In this document: piece by piece, positions 1 to 8,661 of the stretch
Layout: each line of letters opens with the position of its first letter
Numbering within the stretch: position 1 is the first letter of the stretch
DNA from: Vibrio tapetis subsp. quintayensis
Lineage (GTDB): Bacteria > Pseudomonadota > Gammaproteobacteria > Enterobacterales > Vibrionaceae
Assembly: GCF_030409945.1 (NCBI RefSeq)
Contig: NZ_JAUFQV010000026.1
Span: 248,001 to 312,000 of the forward strand
Length of the DNA: 64,000 nucleotides
Direction: 5' to 3'
Made by a program: the position numbers and the translations under genes
The notes under the pieces: generated by a model
What the model was told of the DNA's origin: nothing
Databases searched by the model: none
What the model saw: only the letters and a program-made list of their open reading frames with translations

Positions 1-207
1 GCTTAAGGGCGACATGCCGACAAGTGAGTCACATTGCGTGTGGAATATGACTATCGCGATCTTATGAAGGGTTGCGGTTTTTTTTGTTCGTAATACACGG
101 GATAAGCTGTCTTGATAGTGAGATTATGACGGCTGTTTTACAAAATATGTGTGCTGCCATTGTGTGTGAGCTAAGGTTAAACAAGGATCAAGTCGTGGAG
201 TGTGTTA

Positions 208-972
208 ATGCTTAGAACAATCATAGTGGGTTCTCTTTTCCTGTTTACCTTTTCAAGTTTTGGCTACGAAAAATCTATTACCCTGACCGCTGGTAACTAC
301 CCTCCTTATCAATCGCCTAATTTGAAACACTATGGCGTTGTGTCTCGAATTGTCACAGAGGCGTTTGCGTTAGAAGGGGTAGAAGTCACCTATAAATTTT
401 TGCCATGGAAAAGGGCGTATAAATATATTCTGTCAGGTAAGTTGGATGGAGTGGGTTATGCAACAAAAAAATCCTCTCGCCTTGAGCATTTTTATTTTTC
501 CGATCCGGTTTTCGAGAAAAAGCGAGTATTTTTTCATTTGAAAAGCACGCAATTTGATTGGAATAGCATGGAAGACCTGCAAGGGTTGAAAATCGGTGCT
601 TTGCTTGGGTACTCGTACAGCGACGAATTCGATGAGGCAGATGCCAGTGGATTAATCGCTACTCAGCGAGTTAACACTCATCAACAGAACATGACCAAAC
701 TAGCTCATGGAAATCGCATTGATATTGCACTCTCGACCATCGACCAAGGTTACTATGCGTTGCAACAAGTTCACCCGGAAGATATCGAGTTGGTGACTTA
801 CCACCCTAAAATGCTACAAAACGCGGATATGCACTTGATGTTGTCTAAGAAAGTGGAAAAAAATAAAGAGTTAGTTGAAGTATTTAACCGTGGTCTTAAA
901 AAGCTCAAACAAAGTGGTAAATACGACCAGTATTTTATGGAGTCTCAACGAGGGGACTATATTAAGCCTTAA
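208..972 (+). CDS. Periplasmic solute-binding protein, SBP_bac_3 type
   Basis: A 254-residue secreted protein resembling the amino-acid-binding (SBP_bac_3) fold. It has an N-terminal hydrophobic signal peptide (about residues 1-18), then a typical opening strand with NYPPYQSPN and a long two-lobe body. No permease or ATPase gene is adjacent, so it may serve as a stand-alone sensor or binding protein, as is common for such Vibrio paralogs; the ligand is unknown. I chose the ATG at 208 over the in-frame GTG at 202 because GGAG at 197-200 sits 7 bases upstream of it. A second protein of the same family is at 16482-17249. Confidence 0.85.
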   Translation: MLRTIIVGSLFLFTFSSFGYEKSITLTAGNYPPYQSPNLKHYGVVSRIVTEAFALEGVEVTYKFLPWKRAYKYILSGKLDGVGYATKKSSRLEHFYFSDPVFEKKRVFFHLKSTQFDWNSMEDLQGLKIGALLGYSYSDEFDEADASGLIATQRVNTHQQNMTKLAHGNRIDIALSTIDQGYYALQQVHPEDIELVTYHPKMLQNADMHLMLSKKVEKNKELVEVFNRGLKKLKQSGKYDQYFMESQRGDYIKP

Positions 973-1102
973 AGCCGCGCTGATGGCTTGAGCTGGTGAC
1001 GGTTGATTTGAAGAAAGTGCCAACATAGCGGTCGTGTTGGTTACATAAGTCGTAATAATAGGTATGCTAGATTGGTTGCCATAATTATTACAAGGACTTG
1101 AA

Positions 1103-1387
1103 ATGAATCTAGATAAAGCGAAGAAACGTATAGCCAAGCAAGTTAAGAAAGGATTTAAGGGCTACCCTCAAATTTCGCTGTCTTACTTCGGCGAAAATGT
1201 GGATGTCGCGACGGAAGTCGTTGTTCAGTTTACGTTAGAAGAGGGCGCGGAACCTCAAGAAGAGCGATTCGCAACGAAAACGGATGCGCGTGAAGACGAA
1301 GTGATTCAATCTGCGCTGGTGAAAATTATCGAACGCGCAAATGCTAGCACTGTCATTGAGATTGAAGGTGTGTCGATAAAATCTTAA
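1103..1387 (+). CDS. Conserved-looking hypothetical protein, 94 residues
   Basis: Small soluble protein with a lysine-rich N-terminus (KAKKRIAKQVKKG) followed by alternating strands and an acidic middle. I do not recognise the family. There is no signal peptide or membrane segment. A good ribosome site (AAGGA at 1092-1096, 6 bases before the ATG) and a complete frame support it as a real gene. It stands alone between the solute-binding protein and the YcaQ-type gene. Confidence 0.65.
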   Translation: MNLDKAKKRIAKQVKKGFKGYPQISLSYFGENVDVATEVVVQFTLEEGAEPQEERFATKTDAREDEVIQSALVKIIERANASTVIEIEGVSIKS

Positions 1388-1454
1388 TGTGATTCGGTTC
1401 TGCTTCGCTGCTTGTTGAATAATCACGTGTGGCGGACTTCGTATCCCCATTTCT

Positions 1455-2651
1455 ATGAGTATGACATCCGCGATGACGCAATCTCTATCGGCCTTTGAGG
1501 CAAGAAAACTGGTGTTGCACGCGCAAAGGCTGCCTCCTAAGCAACAAAAAGGCAGCGCGATAATGGCGACGTTATCGGCGATTGAGCATCTAGGTTATAT
1601 ACAAATCGACACTATTTCGGTGGTTCAACGAGCCCATCATCATACGTTGTGGAACCGAAACCCTCGTTATCAAGCCAAGCACTTAGATACTCTATTAGAA
1701 GACAAAGCCATTTTCGAATATTGGTCTCATGCAGCGGCTTACTTACCGATGCGAGATTATCGCTTTAGCCTGCTAAGAAAACACGCTGTTACCCAAGGGC
1801 ATCAAAATCATTGGTATGAGCGTAATCATGGGATGATGGACGCGATTCTAAAAAGAATAGAAACCGAAGGTCCGTTGATGGCCAAGGACTTTGAGGGTGA
1901 GAGCCAACAGAGTGCAGGTTGGGGCAGTAAACCTGCCAAACGGGCGTTGGAGAACTTGTATATGCAAGGGGATCTGATGATCCCAAAACGCGTTAATTTC
2001 CATAAAGTGTACGACCTAACAGAGCGAGTGATTCCAGATGGAATCGACACAAGCATGCCAACCGATGACGAATACGCTCGGCATTTAATCACCCGGTATC
2101 TTACGGCGAATGGGTTGGGCTTAGTCGCTGAAATGGTGTACTTGTTAAAAAATACCAAACCTATGGTGTTGTTGACGATCCAGCAAATGATCGCTGATGG
2201 TGATGTCATCGAAATCAAGGTAGCGGGTGTTTCGTATTATGCGTTACCAGGCGTGCTAGCCTTGCTGTCCAAACCGTTAGCAAAAAGTAGACTTAAAATA
2301 CTCTCCCCTTTTGATAACCTGTTGATTCAGCGTAAGCGCATGCAAGCCTTGTTTAACTTCGACTACCTTATTGAATGCTATGTGCCTGAAGCGAAAAGGC
2401 GATTCGGTTATTTCTGTTTGCCCATCATGTGGGATGGAACGTTAGTGGCACGTATGGATTGTAAAGCAGAGAAAAAGACCGGTACTTTACAGATATTTAA
2501 TCTTGTCGTAGAAGATCACATAACCCAATTGGATGAGTTTGTTGCCGCCTTAAAACTCGAATTGACCCAGTTTATGACGTTTAATGGTTGTACCCAATGG
2601 CATGTTCATAAAACAACGCCAAGTCATATTGATTTATCCGACGATAGTTAA
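1455..2651 (+). CDS. YcaQ/AlkX-type winged-helix DNA glycosylase
   Basis: A 398-residue protein of the HTH_42 (YcaQ/AlkZ) superfamily. In E. coli the YcaQ member (AlkX) removes alkylated bases and unhooks interstrand crosslinks. The N-terminal part carries IQIDTISVVQRAHHH; the Q-I-D triplet matches the QxD catalytic motif of the YcaQ branch, as opposed to QxQ in AlkZ. The NRNPRY segment follows as in the family. Full family length. The start at 1455 has several nearby alternative ATGs (1461 and 1473) and no strong ribosome site, so the N-terminus may be shorter by a few residues. It is a single gene, probably a DNA-repair enzyme. Confidence 0.85.
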   Translation: MSMTSAMTQSLSAFEARKLVLHAQRLPPKQQKGSAIMATLSAIEHLGYIQIDTISVVQRAHHHTLWNRNPRYQAKHLDTLLEDKAIFEYWSHAAAYLPMRDYRFSLLRKHAVTQGHQNHWYERNHGMMDAILKRIETEGPLMAKDFEGESQQSAGWGSKPAKRALENLYMQGDLMIPKRVNFHKVYDLTERVIPDGIDTSMPTDDEYARHLITRYLTANGLGLVAEMVYLLKNTKPMVLLTIQQMIADGDVIEIKVAGVSYYALPGVLALLSKPLAKSRLKILSPFDNLLIQRKRMQALFNFDYLIECYVPEAKRRFGYFCLPIMWDGTLVARMDCKAEKKTGTLQIFNLVVEDHITQLDEFVAALKLELTQFMTFNGCTQWHVHKTTPSHIDLSDDS

Positions 2652-2704
2652 CACATAAAGATAGTATGTACTTACTATCTATATAGAAACAGTAAGGAAA
2701 GAGT

Positions 2705-3103
2705 ATGCAAGCAGAAGTAAAGTGGGTTGATGGTTTTCAATTTATTGGTGAATCACAATCAGGCCATGCCGTAGTGATGGATGGCAGCGGTGGAAAAACG
2801 GGTCCAAGCCCAATGGAAATGGTACTGATGGCCGCTGGTGGGTGTAGCTCAGTGGATGTGGTTGATGGCCTAAAAAGTGCGGAACAAACTGTTACTGGCT
2901 GTGTGGCGAAAATGACAACAGAAAGACGAGATACCGCGCCTCGGATTTTTACAGCGATTAACGTTCACTTTGACGTATCTGGTGAGGACTTAGACCCGAG
3001 CATTGTTGCGAAAGTAACTGAAGACTCATTGAAGAAATACTGCTCTGTGTGTTTGATGTTGGCCGAAGGGGTAACGATGACGCATTCTTGGAGCATCGTT
3101 TAG
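2705..3103 (+). CDS. OsmC-family protein (YhfA-like)
   Basis: A 132-residue OsmC/Ohr superfamily protein, closest in pattern to the YhfA branch of unknown physiological role. The two conserved cysteine regions are visible: GGCSSVDVV at about residues 46-54 and KYCSVCLML near 111-119. OsmC/Ohr relatives reduce organic hydroperoxides with such a cysteine pair; for YhfA-type proteins this activity is not established. A ribosome site (AAGGAAAG) precedes the ATG. Monocistronic by spacing. Confidence 0.88.
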   Translation: MQAEVKWVDGFQFIGESQSGHAVVMDGSGGKTGPSPMEMVLMAAGGCSSVDVVDGLKSAEQTVTGCVAKMTTERRDTAPRIFTAINVHFDVSGEDLDPSIVAKVTEDSLKKYCSVCLMLAEGVTMTHSWSIV

Positions 3104-3182
3104 CCATTGCTAAGGATGTTTAAGTAACTCCACCTCTGCGGCTTAATATGCCCTATTGAAGTTTGCCAAGAACCACGTAGCA

Positions 3183-4070
3183 TCAGTCGAAGATGTGGGT
3201 TTCTTGGCAATACTGTTTCGCAAATTCGATAAACGCTTTCAATTTAGCCGATGGGTAAACACGTTGTGGGTAAACCATATACAGTGAGTTAAAGCTGTTA
3301 CTGGTTTCGTTCGGCAATATGGGGTGTAGGGCGCCAGCTTGAATGTCACTTTCTACATAGTATCGAGCAATTCTGATGATTCCCTCTCCAGTCAGAGCCA
3401 GTTGCCTCAACGCTCGGTTATCGTTGGTCGTTAGCCATCCTTCCACATAGCGCTCTCCACTTCTTAATTCCCATAATCGTTGATGCAAGGTCGTTAAACA
3501 CTCATGGTGTATCAGCTCGTCGATACTGGTGGGAGTTCCTTTGGCCTCTAGGTAGTTTGGCGCCGCGACCAAACAGTGTTGGTAATCCGCTAAATGAATC
3601 GCAACCATGTTTTGTGGGGGATTGCGAGATGCACGAAAGGCCACATCAATATCAGACTCCGCGAGATTAAACGCCTGATAGCTCGAATTAATTTCAAAGC
3701 TGATCTCAGGGTGCAAGCAGCGAAACTGTTTACACATATCAAGCAAGACGGTTTCAGCGAACATTTTCGGAGCCGTGAGTTTCAACACACCGCTCACGAT
3801 TGTATTTTGAGAGTGTAAGTTACGCTCTAGGTGATGCACTTGATTGCGGATTTCTAGTGCTTGCTGACGGACGTTTTCTCCCTCGGTTGTCAGACGAACG
3901 CTGCGTGTTGTTCTGATCAGTAACGGAGTGCGTAAATCGTTTTCAAGCCGCTTGATTTGTTCTGATAAGTGGCTACGTGAAATACCTAACTCAGAGGCGG
4001 CTTTTGAGAAACTAAGTTGTTGTGCTACTTCTAAAAATAACATCAGTTGCTCGACTCGCTTAGTTTTCAT
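3183..4070 (-). CDS. LysR-family transcriptional regulator
   Basis: A 295-residue LysR-type regulator. The N-terminal winged HTH is clear (residues about 4-63, with FSKAASELGISRSHLSEQIKRLE). The C-terminal effector-binding domain is of usual length. It is transcribed divergently from the aldo/keto reductase at 4195, the classic arrangement for a LysR regulator controlling its neighbour. The 22-bp palindrome at 4081-4102, just upstream of its start, is a candidate operator. The inducer cannot be told from sequence. Confidence 0.93.
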   Translation of the reverse strand: MKTKRVEQLMLFLEVAQQLSFSKAASELGISRSHLSEQIKRLENDLRTPLLIRTTRSVRLTTEGENVRQQALEIRNQVHHLERNLHSQNTIVSGVLKLTAPKMFAETVLLDMCKQFRCLHPEISFEINSSYQAFNLAESDIDVAFRASRNPPQNMVAIHLADYQHCLVAAPNYLEAKGTPTSIDELIHHECLTTLHQRLWELRSGERYVEGWLTTNDNRALRQLALTGEGIIRIARYYVESDIQAGALHPILPNETSNSFNSLYMVYPQRVYPSAKLKAFIEFAKQYCQETHIFD

Positions 4071-4080
4071 GTTGATTCCT

Positions 4081-4102
4081 ATTGTTCGCTATATCGAATA
4101 AT
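4081..4102. promoter_or_regulatory. Candidate LysR operator (imperfect palindrome)
   Basis: ATTGTTCG, six bases, CGAATAAT: arms match at 7 of 8 positions. It lies 11 bases upstream of the lysR start, inside the 124-bp gap shared with the divergent reductase. LysR-type regulators usually bind such interrupted dyads with a T-N11-A core; the assignment is by position only. Confidence 0.4.
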
Positions 4103-4194
4103 GATTTCATAATTAACGTCTTATCATTTTTTAAGTGAACAATAAACTATGACTAACAAATAAGAAAGCTTACGCACGAATTAGGAGTCAGCCC

Positions 4195-5211
4195 ATGTCT
4201 TTGCACGTTAAAGAGAGTTCATCAAATCAGAGTCCGCAGGAAGCCTTGCCGTTGAGCCAATATTTGCCGAAAGTTAGCCAGTTGGCTTACGGCTGCATGG
4301 GCCTAGGTGGTGGGTGGAATGATGCGCCAGTTACTATGGAAGACATAAAACAAACACAAAGCGTGATTGATACTGTGTTAGAGGCGGGCATTAGCTTATT
4401 CGATCATGCAGATATTTACACATTTGGTAAAGCGGAGGCCGCGTTTGGTCGCGTGCTAAAAGACAAACCAAGCTTAAGAGGTGAGTTTTACTTGCAATCC
4501 AAATGCGGTATTCGCTTACCCGATGAATCGGGCGGGAAACGTTACGATTTTTCAGCGCAGTGGATTGAACAGTCGTTGAATAACATCTTGGATCGCTTGT
4601 CTTGTGACTATCTTGATGTGTTTATGCTGCATCGTCCTGACCCGTTAATGGAGCTTGATGAAGTAGCCGAAACGCTTGCTCGCATTCATCAAAGCGGCAA
4701 GGCGAAGTTCTTCGGTGTGTCGAATATGAGCCATCATCAAATTCAGTATCTTCAATCGGCACTGGATATGCCTATTGTTGTGAACCAGTTGGAAATGAGC
4801 TTACTGAAAAATGAGTTTGTTACTCAGTCTATTTCGGTTTCTGGAACGTCAAACAGTGCCAGTCATTTCCCTCAGGGTACGCTGGAGTATTGTGGTGAGA
4901 ATGGCATACAGCTTCAATCATGGGGCTCACTAGCCCAGGGTCAATTTAGTCGCCATACCTCATTAAATTCTGAAAATTCAATCATCAGGGAAACGACGCG
5001 TTTTGTTTTTCAGCTTGCAGAACGATACCGCACAAGCCCTGAAAGCATCGTGCTAGCGTTTTTGACTCGCCACCCATCAAAAATCCAGCCGGTTATTGGC
5101 ACTACGAATTTAGATCGTATCCGTGCTTGCGGTGACGTGTCGAATGTTCAATTGAGTCGAGAGGATTGGTATGGGTTATTACAGCGCAGTTTGGGTAATG
5201 AAGTGCCTTAA
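4195..5211 (+). CDS. Aldo/keto reductase (YdhF-like)
   Basis: A 338-residue NADPH-dependent aldo/keto reductase, likely cytosolic. The catalytic tetrad of the family is visible: Asp and Tyr in DHADIYTFGKAE, Lys in LQSKCGI and His in FMLHRPDP. The C-terminal nucleotide-binding signature (PVIGTTNLDRI) is present. The pattern resembles E. coli YdhF. It is somewhat longer at the N-terminus than the E. coli family. It is divergent from the LysR gene and 59 bp upstream of the HbpS-like gene, possibly co-transcribed. The substrate is unknown. Confidence 0.9.
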   Translation: MSLHVKESSSNQSPQEALPLSQYLPKVSQLAYGCMGLGGGWNDAPVTMEDIKQTQSVIDTVLEAGISLFDHADIYTFGKAEAAFGRVLKDKPSLRGEFYLQSKCGIRLPDESGGKRYDFSAQWIEQSLNNILDRLSCDYLDVFMLHRPDPLMELDEVAETLARIHQSGKAKFFGVSNMSHHQIQYLQSALDMPIVVNQLEMSLLKNEFVTQSISVSGTSNSASHFPQGTLEYCGENGIQLQSWGSLAQGQFSRHTSLNSENSIIRETTRFVFQLAERYRTSPESIVLAFLTRHPSKIQPVIGTTNLDRIRACGDVSNVQLSREDWYGLLQRSLGNEVP

Positions 5212-5270
5212 TGAGGGTAAATTCGAGCCGAATGAAACTCATCGGATAGATAACTAGAAAGGAAAAATGC

Positions 5271-5663
5271 ATGAAGCAGGCAATGACTCAGCAACTGATA
5301 GAGCAAGCAATAAACATGGCGGAATCGAAACAACAGAATATTGCGGTGTCGGTATGCGACACTCATGGTGAGTTGTTAGGGTACTTACGGATGGATGGTG
5401 TGAGTGTGCAAGCCGGTATGTTGGCACAAAACAAAGCTTACACATCGGCGCGAGACAGGCAACCAAGTGGAAATCTGGGAGCTTGGGCGAAGTCATCTGG
5501 CACACCATTAGCAAGTTGGGCCGACAATCGAATTACAGGATTTATGGGAGGTGTACCCATAGAGCATGATGGTGAGGTGATCGGCGCGATCGGCATCAGT
5601 GGATTAGCCCAAGAAGACGATGAAGCGATAGCGCTTTTAGCTATTTCAAACGTCCTAGGGTAA
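5271..5663 (+). CDS. GlcG/HbpS-family protein
   Basis: A 130-residue protein of the GlcG/HbpS (heme-degrading/DUF336) family. It shows the family core QNIAVSVCDTHGELLGYLRMDG, then KAYTSAR, then the GGVPIEHDGEVIGAIGISG glycine-rich strand pair. Some members bind heme; others are encoded next to oxidoreductases with no known role. A strong ribosome site (AAGGAAA) precedes the ATG. It follows the aldo/keto reductase and may share its transcript. No signal peptide, so probably cytosolic. Confidence 0.88.
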   Translation: MKQAMTQQLIEQAINMAESKQQNIAVSVCDTHGELLGYLRMDGVSVQAGMLAQNKAYTSARDRQPSGNLGAWAKSSGTPLASWADNRITGFMGGVPIEHDGEVIGAIGISGLAQEDDEAIALLAISNVLG

Positions 5664-5948
5664 TTCTGAGGTTGTAGGTAGGGGGGAGTGGCGTATCCCC
5701 CTATTTATGTATGGGCAAAGTGAGCTGATCAGCTAAGTGGTGTTTGATCAAATCATGGTTTTTTAACAGAAAATTACGGACAATATTGATTGCATATCAT
5801 GTGTTGGTCTGTACGCACAATGTGGTATTTCTTCGGTTTACTGCACAATGTGGCGCTTATATGTATAATTAACAGAAAATATAATAACTAAAGTATCGGC
5901 TTTAAAAATGAATCAAAGCACCTATTGGGTTTAGTTTATGGGAAGTCT

Positions 5949-7331
5949 ATGCTGTCTATTCTAAATAAGAAAGTTAACGTGTTGTTTTTAATGTTATCTT
6001 TTTTCTACTTGGTTTTTGCCACTTTTGTTACGGGTGTCGTAACCACTTACTTTGTGCAAAGTGAAACAGCCAAAGCGGAAAATGTGCTGCGTAACCAACT
6101 GGCCTTGATTCGTTCAAATTTTGAAGCCTCTATCTACATGGATACCTATCTTGCCGACAGTTTGGCAACGGTGGTTACCATTGATCCAGATCTCACCACC
6201 AATAACTGGCCTACAGTTGCAGGTAAGCTTCATAGAAAATCTAATTACGTCAGAAATGTTGCGCTCGCACCAAACGATATCATCAGTCATGTATTTCCAA
6301 TTAAAGGCAATGAAAAAGCCATCGGGTTAGATTATCGCACGGTCCCAGAGCAGCATAAGTCTATTCTGGCGGCAAAAAAAATGCAGAAAGTGTACATCTC
6401 CGGGCCGGTTGAATTGGTGCAAGGTGGTCAGGGGCTCATCGCTCGTTTTCCCATTTTTTCTGACTACCCGACTAACAAAGTATATTGGGGGGCGGTGAGT
6501 GTTGTGATGGACTACGACAAGTTGCTCGAAAGTACCGGCCTAACAGGCTTTGAAGGTGCTGATGTCGCAATAAGAAAGCAAGTGACTAGCAGTGGGCCTA
6601 GCCGTGTGTTTTATGGAAATAGTGCGGTATTTGATAAGCAGGATATTGATGTTTTGCATCAAATTCATCTGCCGAGTGTTACTTGGGAATTGGCCGCTAG
6701 CTTTAACACGGAAGATGTCGCGTATCTTCAATACGTGAAAAAGATGGTCGCCGTGATTGGTGTGTTGACTTCGTTTCTCGTGTATTCCCTTTTGTTTTTA
6801 CTGTATCGAAATTTCGTTATCGCTCATCGAGCGTCATTACATGATGAGCTAACCAACTTGCCTAATCGCCGTTATATAATCACCATGCTTAAGCGACAGA
6901 TGGCGAGAGACCCGAGTAAGTCGTCGTTTTCTCTCTTGAGCATTGATTTAAATGCGTTCAAACAAGTGAATGACACCCATGGCCATGAGGCCGGTGATGT
7001 ATTGTTAAAGCACATTGCGACTTCGCTGCAGCACAGTGTGAGATCCAGTGATGTCGTCGCTAGGTTCGGTGGAGACGAATTTACCCTGTTACTTTACGGA
7101 GTGTCAGACCCGCAGAAGCTGGATAAGATCATCGCGAAAATCCGCGGTTTAATCGAAGCAAGTCCCATTACTTTTGATGGCCATGAGATAAGACCATCTT
7201 TAAGTATCGGCTATACAATTTATGATGGCCAAGAAGAGACGACCATCAAACAACTGTTGTCTAAAGCGGATAAAAGCATGTACAAGAATAAAAATGAGCT
7301 GAAATTAAAGCTAGCTGGGAAAACGATTTAA
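5949..7331 (+). CDS. Membrane diguanylate cyclase, CHASE-GGDEF
   Basis: A 460-residue membrane-bound sensor enzyme that makes cyclic di-GMP. Order: a transmembrane segment at about 10-35, a periplasmic CHASE-like domain at about 40-265, a second transmembrane segment near 272-292, and a GGDEF domain. The active-site GGDEF is intact (about residues 374-378). An inhibitory I-site RxxD (RSSD) sits five residues before it, so product inhibition is expected. I placed the start at ATG 5949 with GGAAG just upstream. An in-frame TTG at 5925 would add eight residues. The ligand is unknown. Confidence 0.9.
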   Translation: MLSILNKKVNVLFLMLSFFYLVFATFVTGVVTTYFVQSETAKAENVLRNQLALIRSNFEASIYMDTYLADSLATVVTIDPDLTTNNWPTVAGKLHRKSNYVRNVALAPNDIISHVFPIKGNEKAIGLDYRTVPEQHKSILAAKKMQKVYISGPVELVQGGQGLIARFPIFSDYPTNKVYWGAVSVVMDYDKLLESTGLTGFEGADVAIRKQVTSSGPSRVFYGNSAVFDKQDIDVLHQIHLPSVTWELAASFNTEDVAYLQYVKKMVAVIGVLTSFLVYSLLFLLYRNFVIAHRASLHDELTNLPNRRYIITMLKRQMARDPSKSSFSLLSIDLNAFKQVNDTHGHEAGDVLLKHIATSLQHSVRSSDVVARFGGDEFTLLLYGVSDPQKLDKIIAKIRGLIEASPITFDGHEIRPSLSIGYTIYDGQEETTIKQLLSKADKSMYKNKNELKLKLAGKTI

Positions 7332-7621
7332 TAACAGGTGTTTGCCAACAGATTGCGGCTTTTTTAAATGTTTAGCTACTGCTTATTTCTAACGTAGTGG
7401 CTTTGAACGATCGCACCCAAAAAACTCTGACTTTTAACTAGCTTGAAGTTCAACGGCTCTGCTAAATCTCCGAATATTGTAATCACGGGGGCACTTTACC
7501 AACAGAAGCCCTTGTTGGCCCGATAGACTTGGTGTGTTTGGCGTTAGAGCGTAGCGATTAGTCATTAACAATTTAATCAAAACGTTGCCCTTTTAGTATA
7601 AGTTGTTATTATCGCCGCATA

Positions 7622-7705
7622 CATAGTCGGGGGGCCTAAGGGCTGAGATCGCATCCGCGAGACCCGTTGAACCTGATTCAGTTAACACTGACGTAGGGAA
7701 CTATA
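7622..7705 (+). promoter_or_regulatory. TPP (THI-box) riboswitch
   Basis: The conserved TPP aptamer core is readable: GGGG near 7630, CTGAGA at 7643-7648, ACCCGTTGAACCTGAT at 7662-7677, then GTTAACACTGACGTAGGGA. Closing helix P1 is ATAGT (7623-7627) with ACTAT (7700-7704). It lies in the leader of thiD and is expected to shut off the thiD-thiZXY-tenA operon when thiamine diphosphate is plentiful. Confidence 0.97.
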
Positions 7706-7756
7706 AGTCTTGCTTGATGATGCTGCGCACCCGTTTGTCTGATCGTTAGTAAGCAC

Positions 7757-7780
7757 AGTTCCTACACGCCAGTATAGGAG
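7757..7780 (+). promoter_or_regulatory. Putative expression platform of the TPP riboswitch
   Basis: AGTTCCTAC (7757-7765) can pair with the 3' edge of the aptamer, GTAGGGAACT (7693-7702). Its TTCCTA part can instead pair with TAGGAG (7774-7779), which contains the thiD ribosome site. The two pairings exclude each other, so this looks like a translational on/off switch. No U-tract follows, arguing against a termination mechanism. Drawn by eye; not folded. Confidence 0.55.
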
Positions 7781-7785
7781 CTTTA

Positions 7786-8661
7786 ATGTCCCATTCTACT
7801 GTTGCGCCGTCTGAAACTAGCGCATCTTCGCCTATATCGGCTGTACACTCTACTACCCCAATTGTGCTTACAATCGCTGGATCTGATTCTGGTGGCGGCG
7901 CTGGTATTCAAGCCGACATCAAAGCCATGTCTGCAACGGGCAGTTACGCTTGTTCGGTGATCACCGCCATTACCGCACAAAACACCCTTGGCGTTTCAGC
8001 TATTTTTCCTATTCCCCTTGAACACGTTGAGAAGCAGCTTGATGCCGTTTTCACTGATCTCAATATTGTGGCCGTTAAAGTTGGCATGCTAGCCGACTGC
8101 GACATCATCAGAGTCGTGGCGGCCAAATTGAACCAATACAAGCCTCAATTTCTGGTGGTTGATCCTGTCATGGTAGCAACCAGCGGCGATTTATTACTGC
8201 AAGAGTCGGCGATTACGACGTTAAAAACAGAGCTGCTACCCATGGCCGATGTCATCACGCCTAATTTGCCCGAAGGTGCGGCATTAATTGGTTGTGATAT
8301 TCCGAAAACCGAGCAACAAATGACAGAAATGGTCGCTCAATTACGAGGTTTAGGCGCTCATTCCGTTCTACTCAAAGGTGGTCATTTAGAGCAAGATGAC
8401 AACAGCAATGACTTGTTAATCTTGTCTGATGATGTTGCACATTTAAGTGCCAAGCGTGTGAACACGAAGAATACTCACGGAACGGGTTGCACGCTTTCTT
8501 CCGCTATTGCGTCTTACCTAGCTCAAGGCCATGGCCTACTAGAATCAGTGAAATTGGGTAAAAGTTACATTTCGAATGCCATCGCACACGCAGACCAGTT
8601 AGATGTAGGTAAAGGCCATGGCCCGGTTCATCATTTTTATGCTGGATTAGGTGACAAGTAA
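7786..8661 (+). CDS. thiD: Hydroxymethylpyrimidine/phosphomethylpyrimidine kinase
   Basis: A 291-residue ThiD, phosphorylating HMP and then HMP-phosphate to HMP-diphosphate for thiamine synthesis. The substrate-binding GSDSGGGAGIQAD lies at about residues 32-44 and the anion-hole/ATP motif NTKNTHGTGCTLSSA at about 226-240. About 25 low-complexity Ser/Thr/Ala residues precede the usual start of the domain. The start is fixed by AGGAG at 7776-7780. It is the first gene after the TPP riboswitch. Its stop overlaps the next start (TAATG at 8659-8663), so translation is coupled to the ABC ATPase. Confidence 0.95.
   Translation: MSHSTVAPSETSASSPISAVHSTTPIVLTIAGSDSGGGAGIQADIKAMSATGSYACSVITAITAQNTLGVSAIFPIPLEHVEKQLDAVFTDLNIVAVKVGMLADCDIIRVVAAKLNQYKPQFLVVDPVMVATSGDLLLQESAITTLKTELLPMADVITPNLPEGAALIGCDIPKTEQQMTEMVAQLRGLGAHSVLLKGGHLEQDDNSNDLLILSDDVAHLSAKRVNTKNTHGTGCTLSSAIASYLAQGHGLLESVKLGKSYISNAIAHADQLDVGKGHGPVHHFYAGLGDK

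Noticed and set aside
1-66. Possible 3' end of an upstream gene in frame 2, stopping at 64-66
   Set aside because: 21 codons with no recognisable motif; cannot be told from chance.
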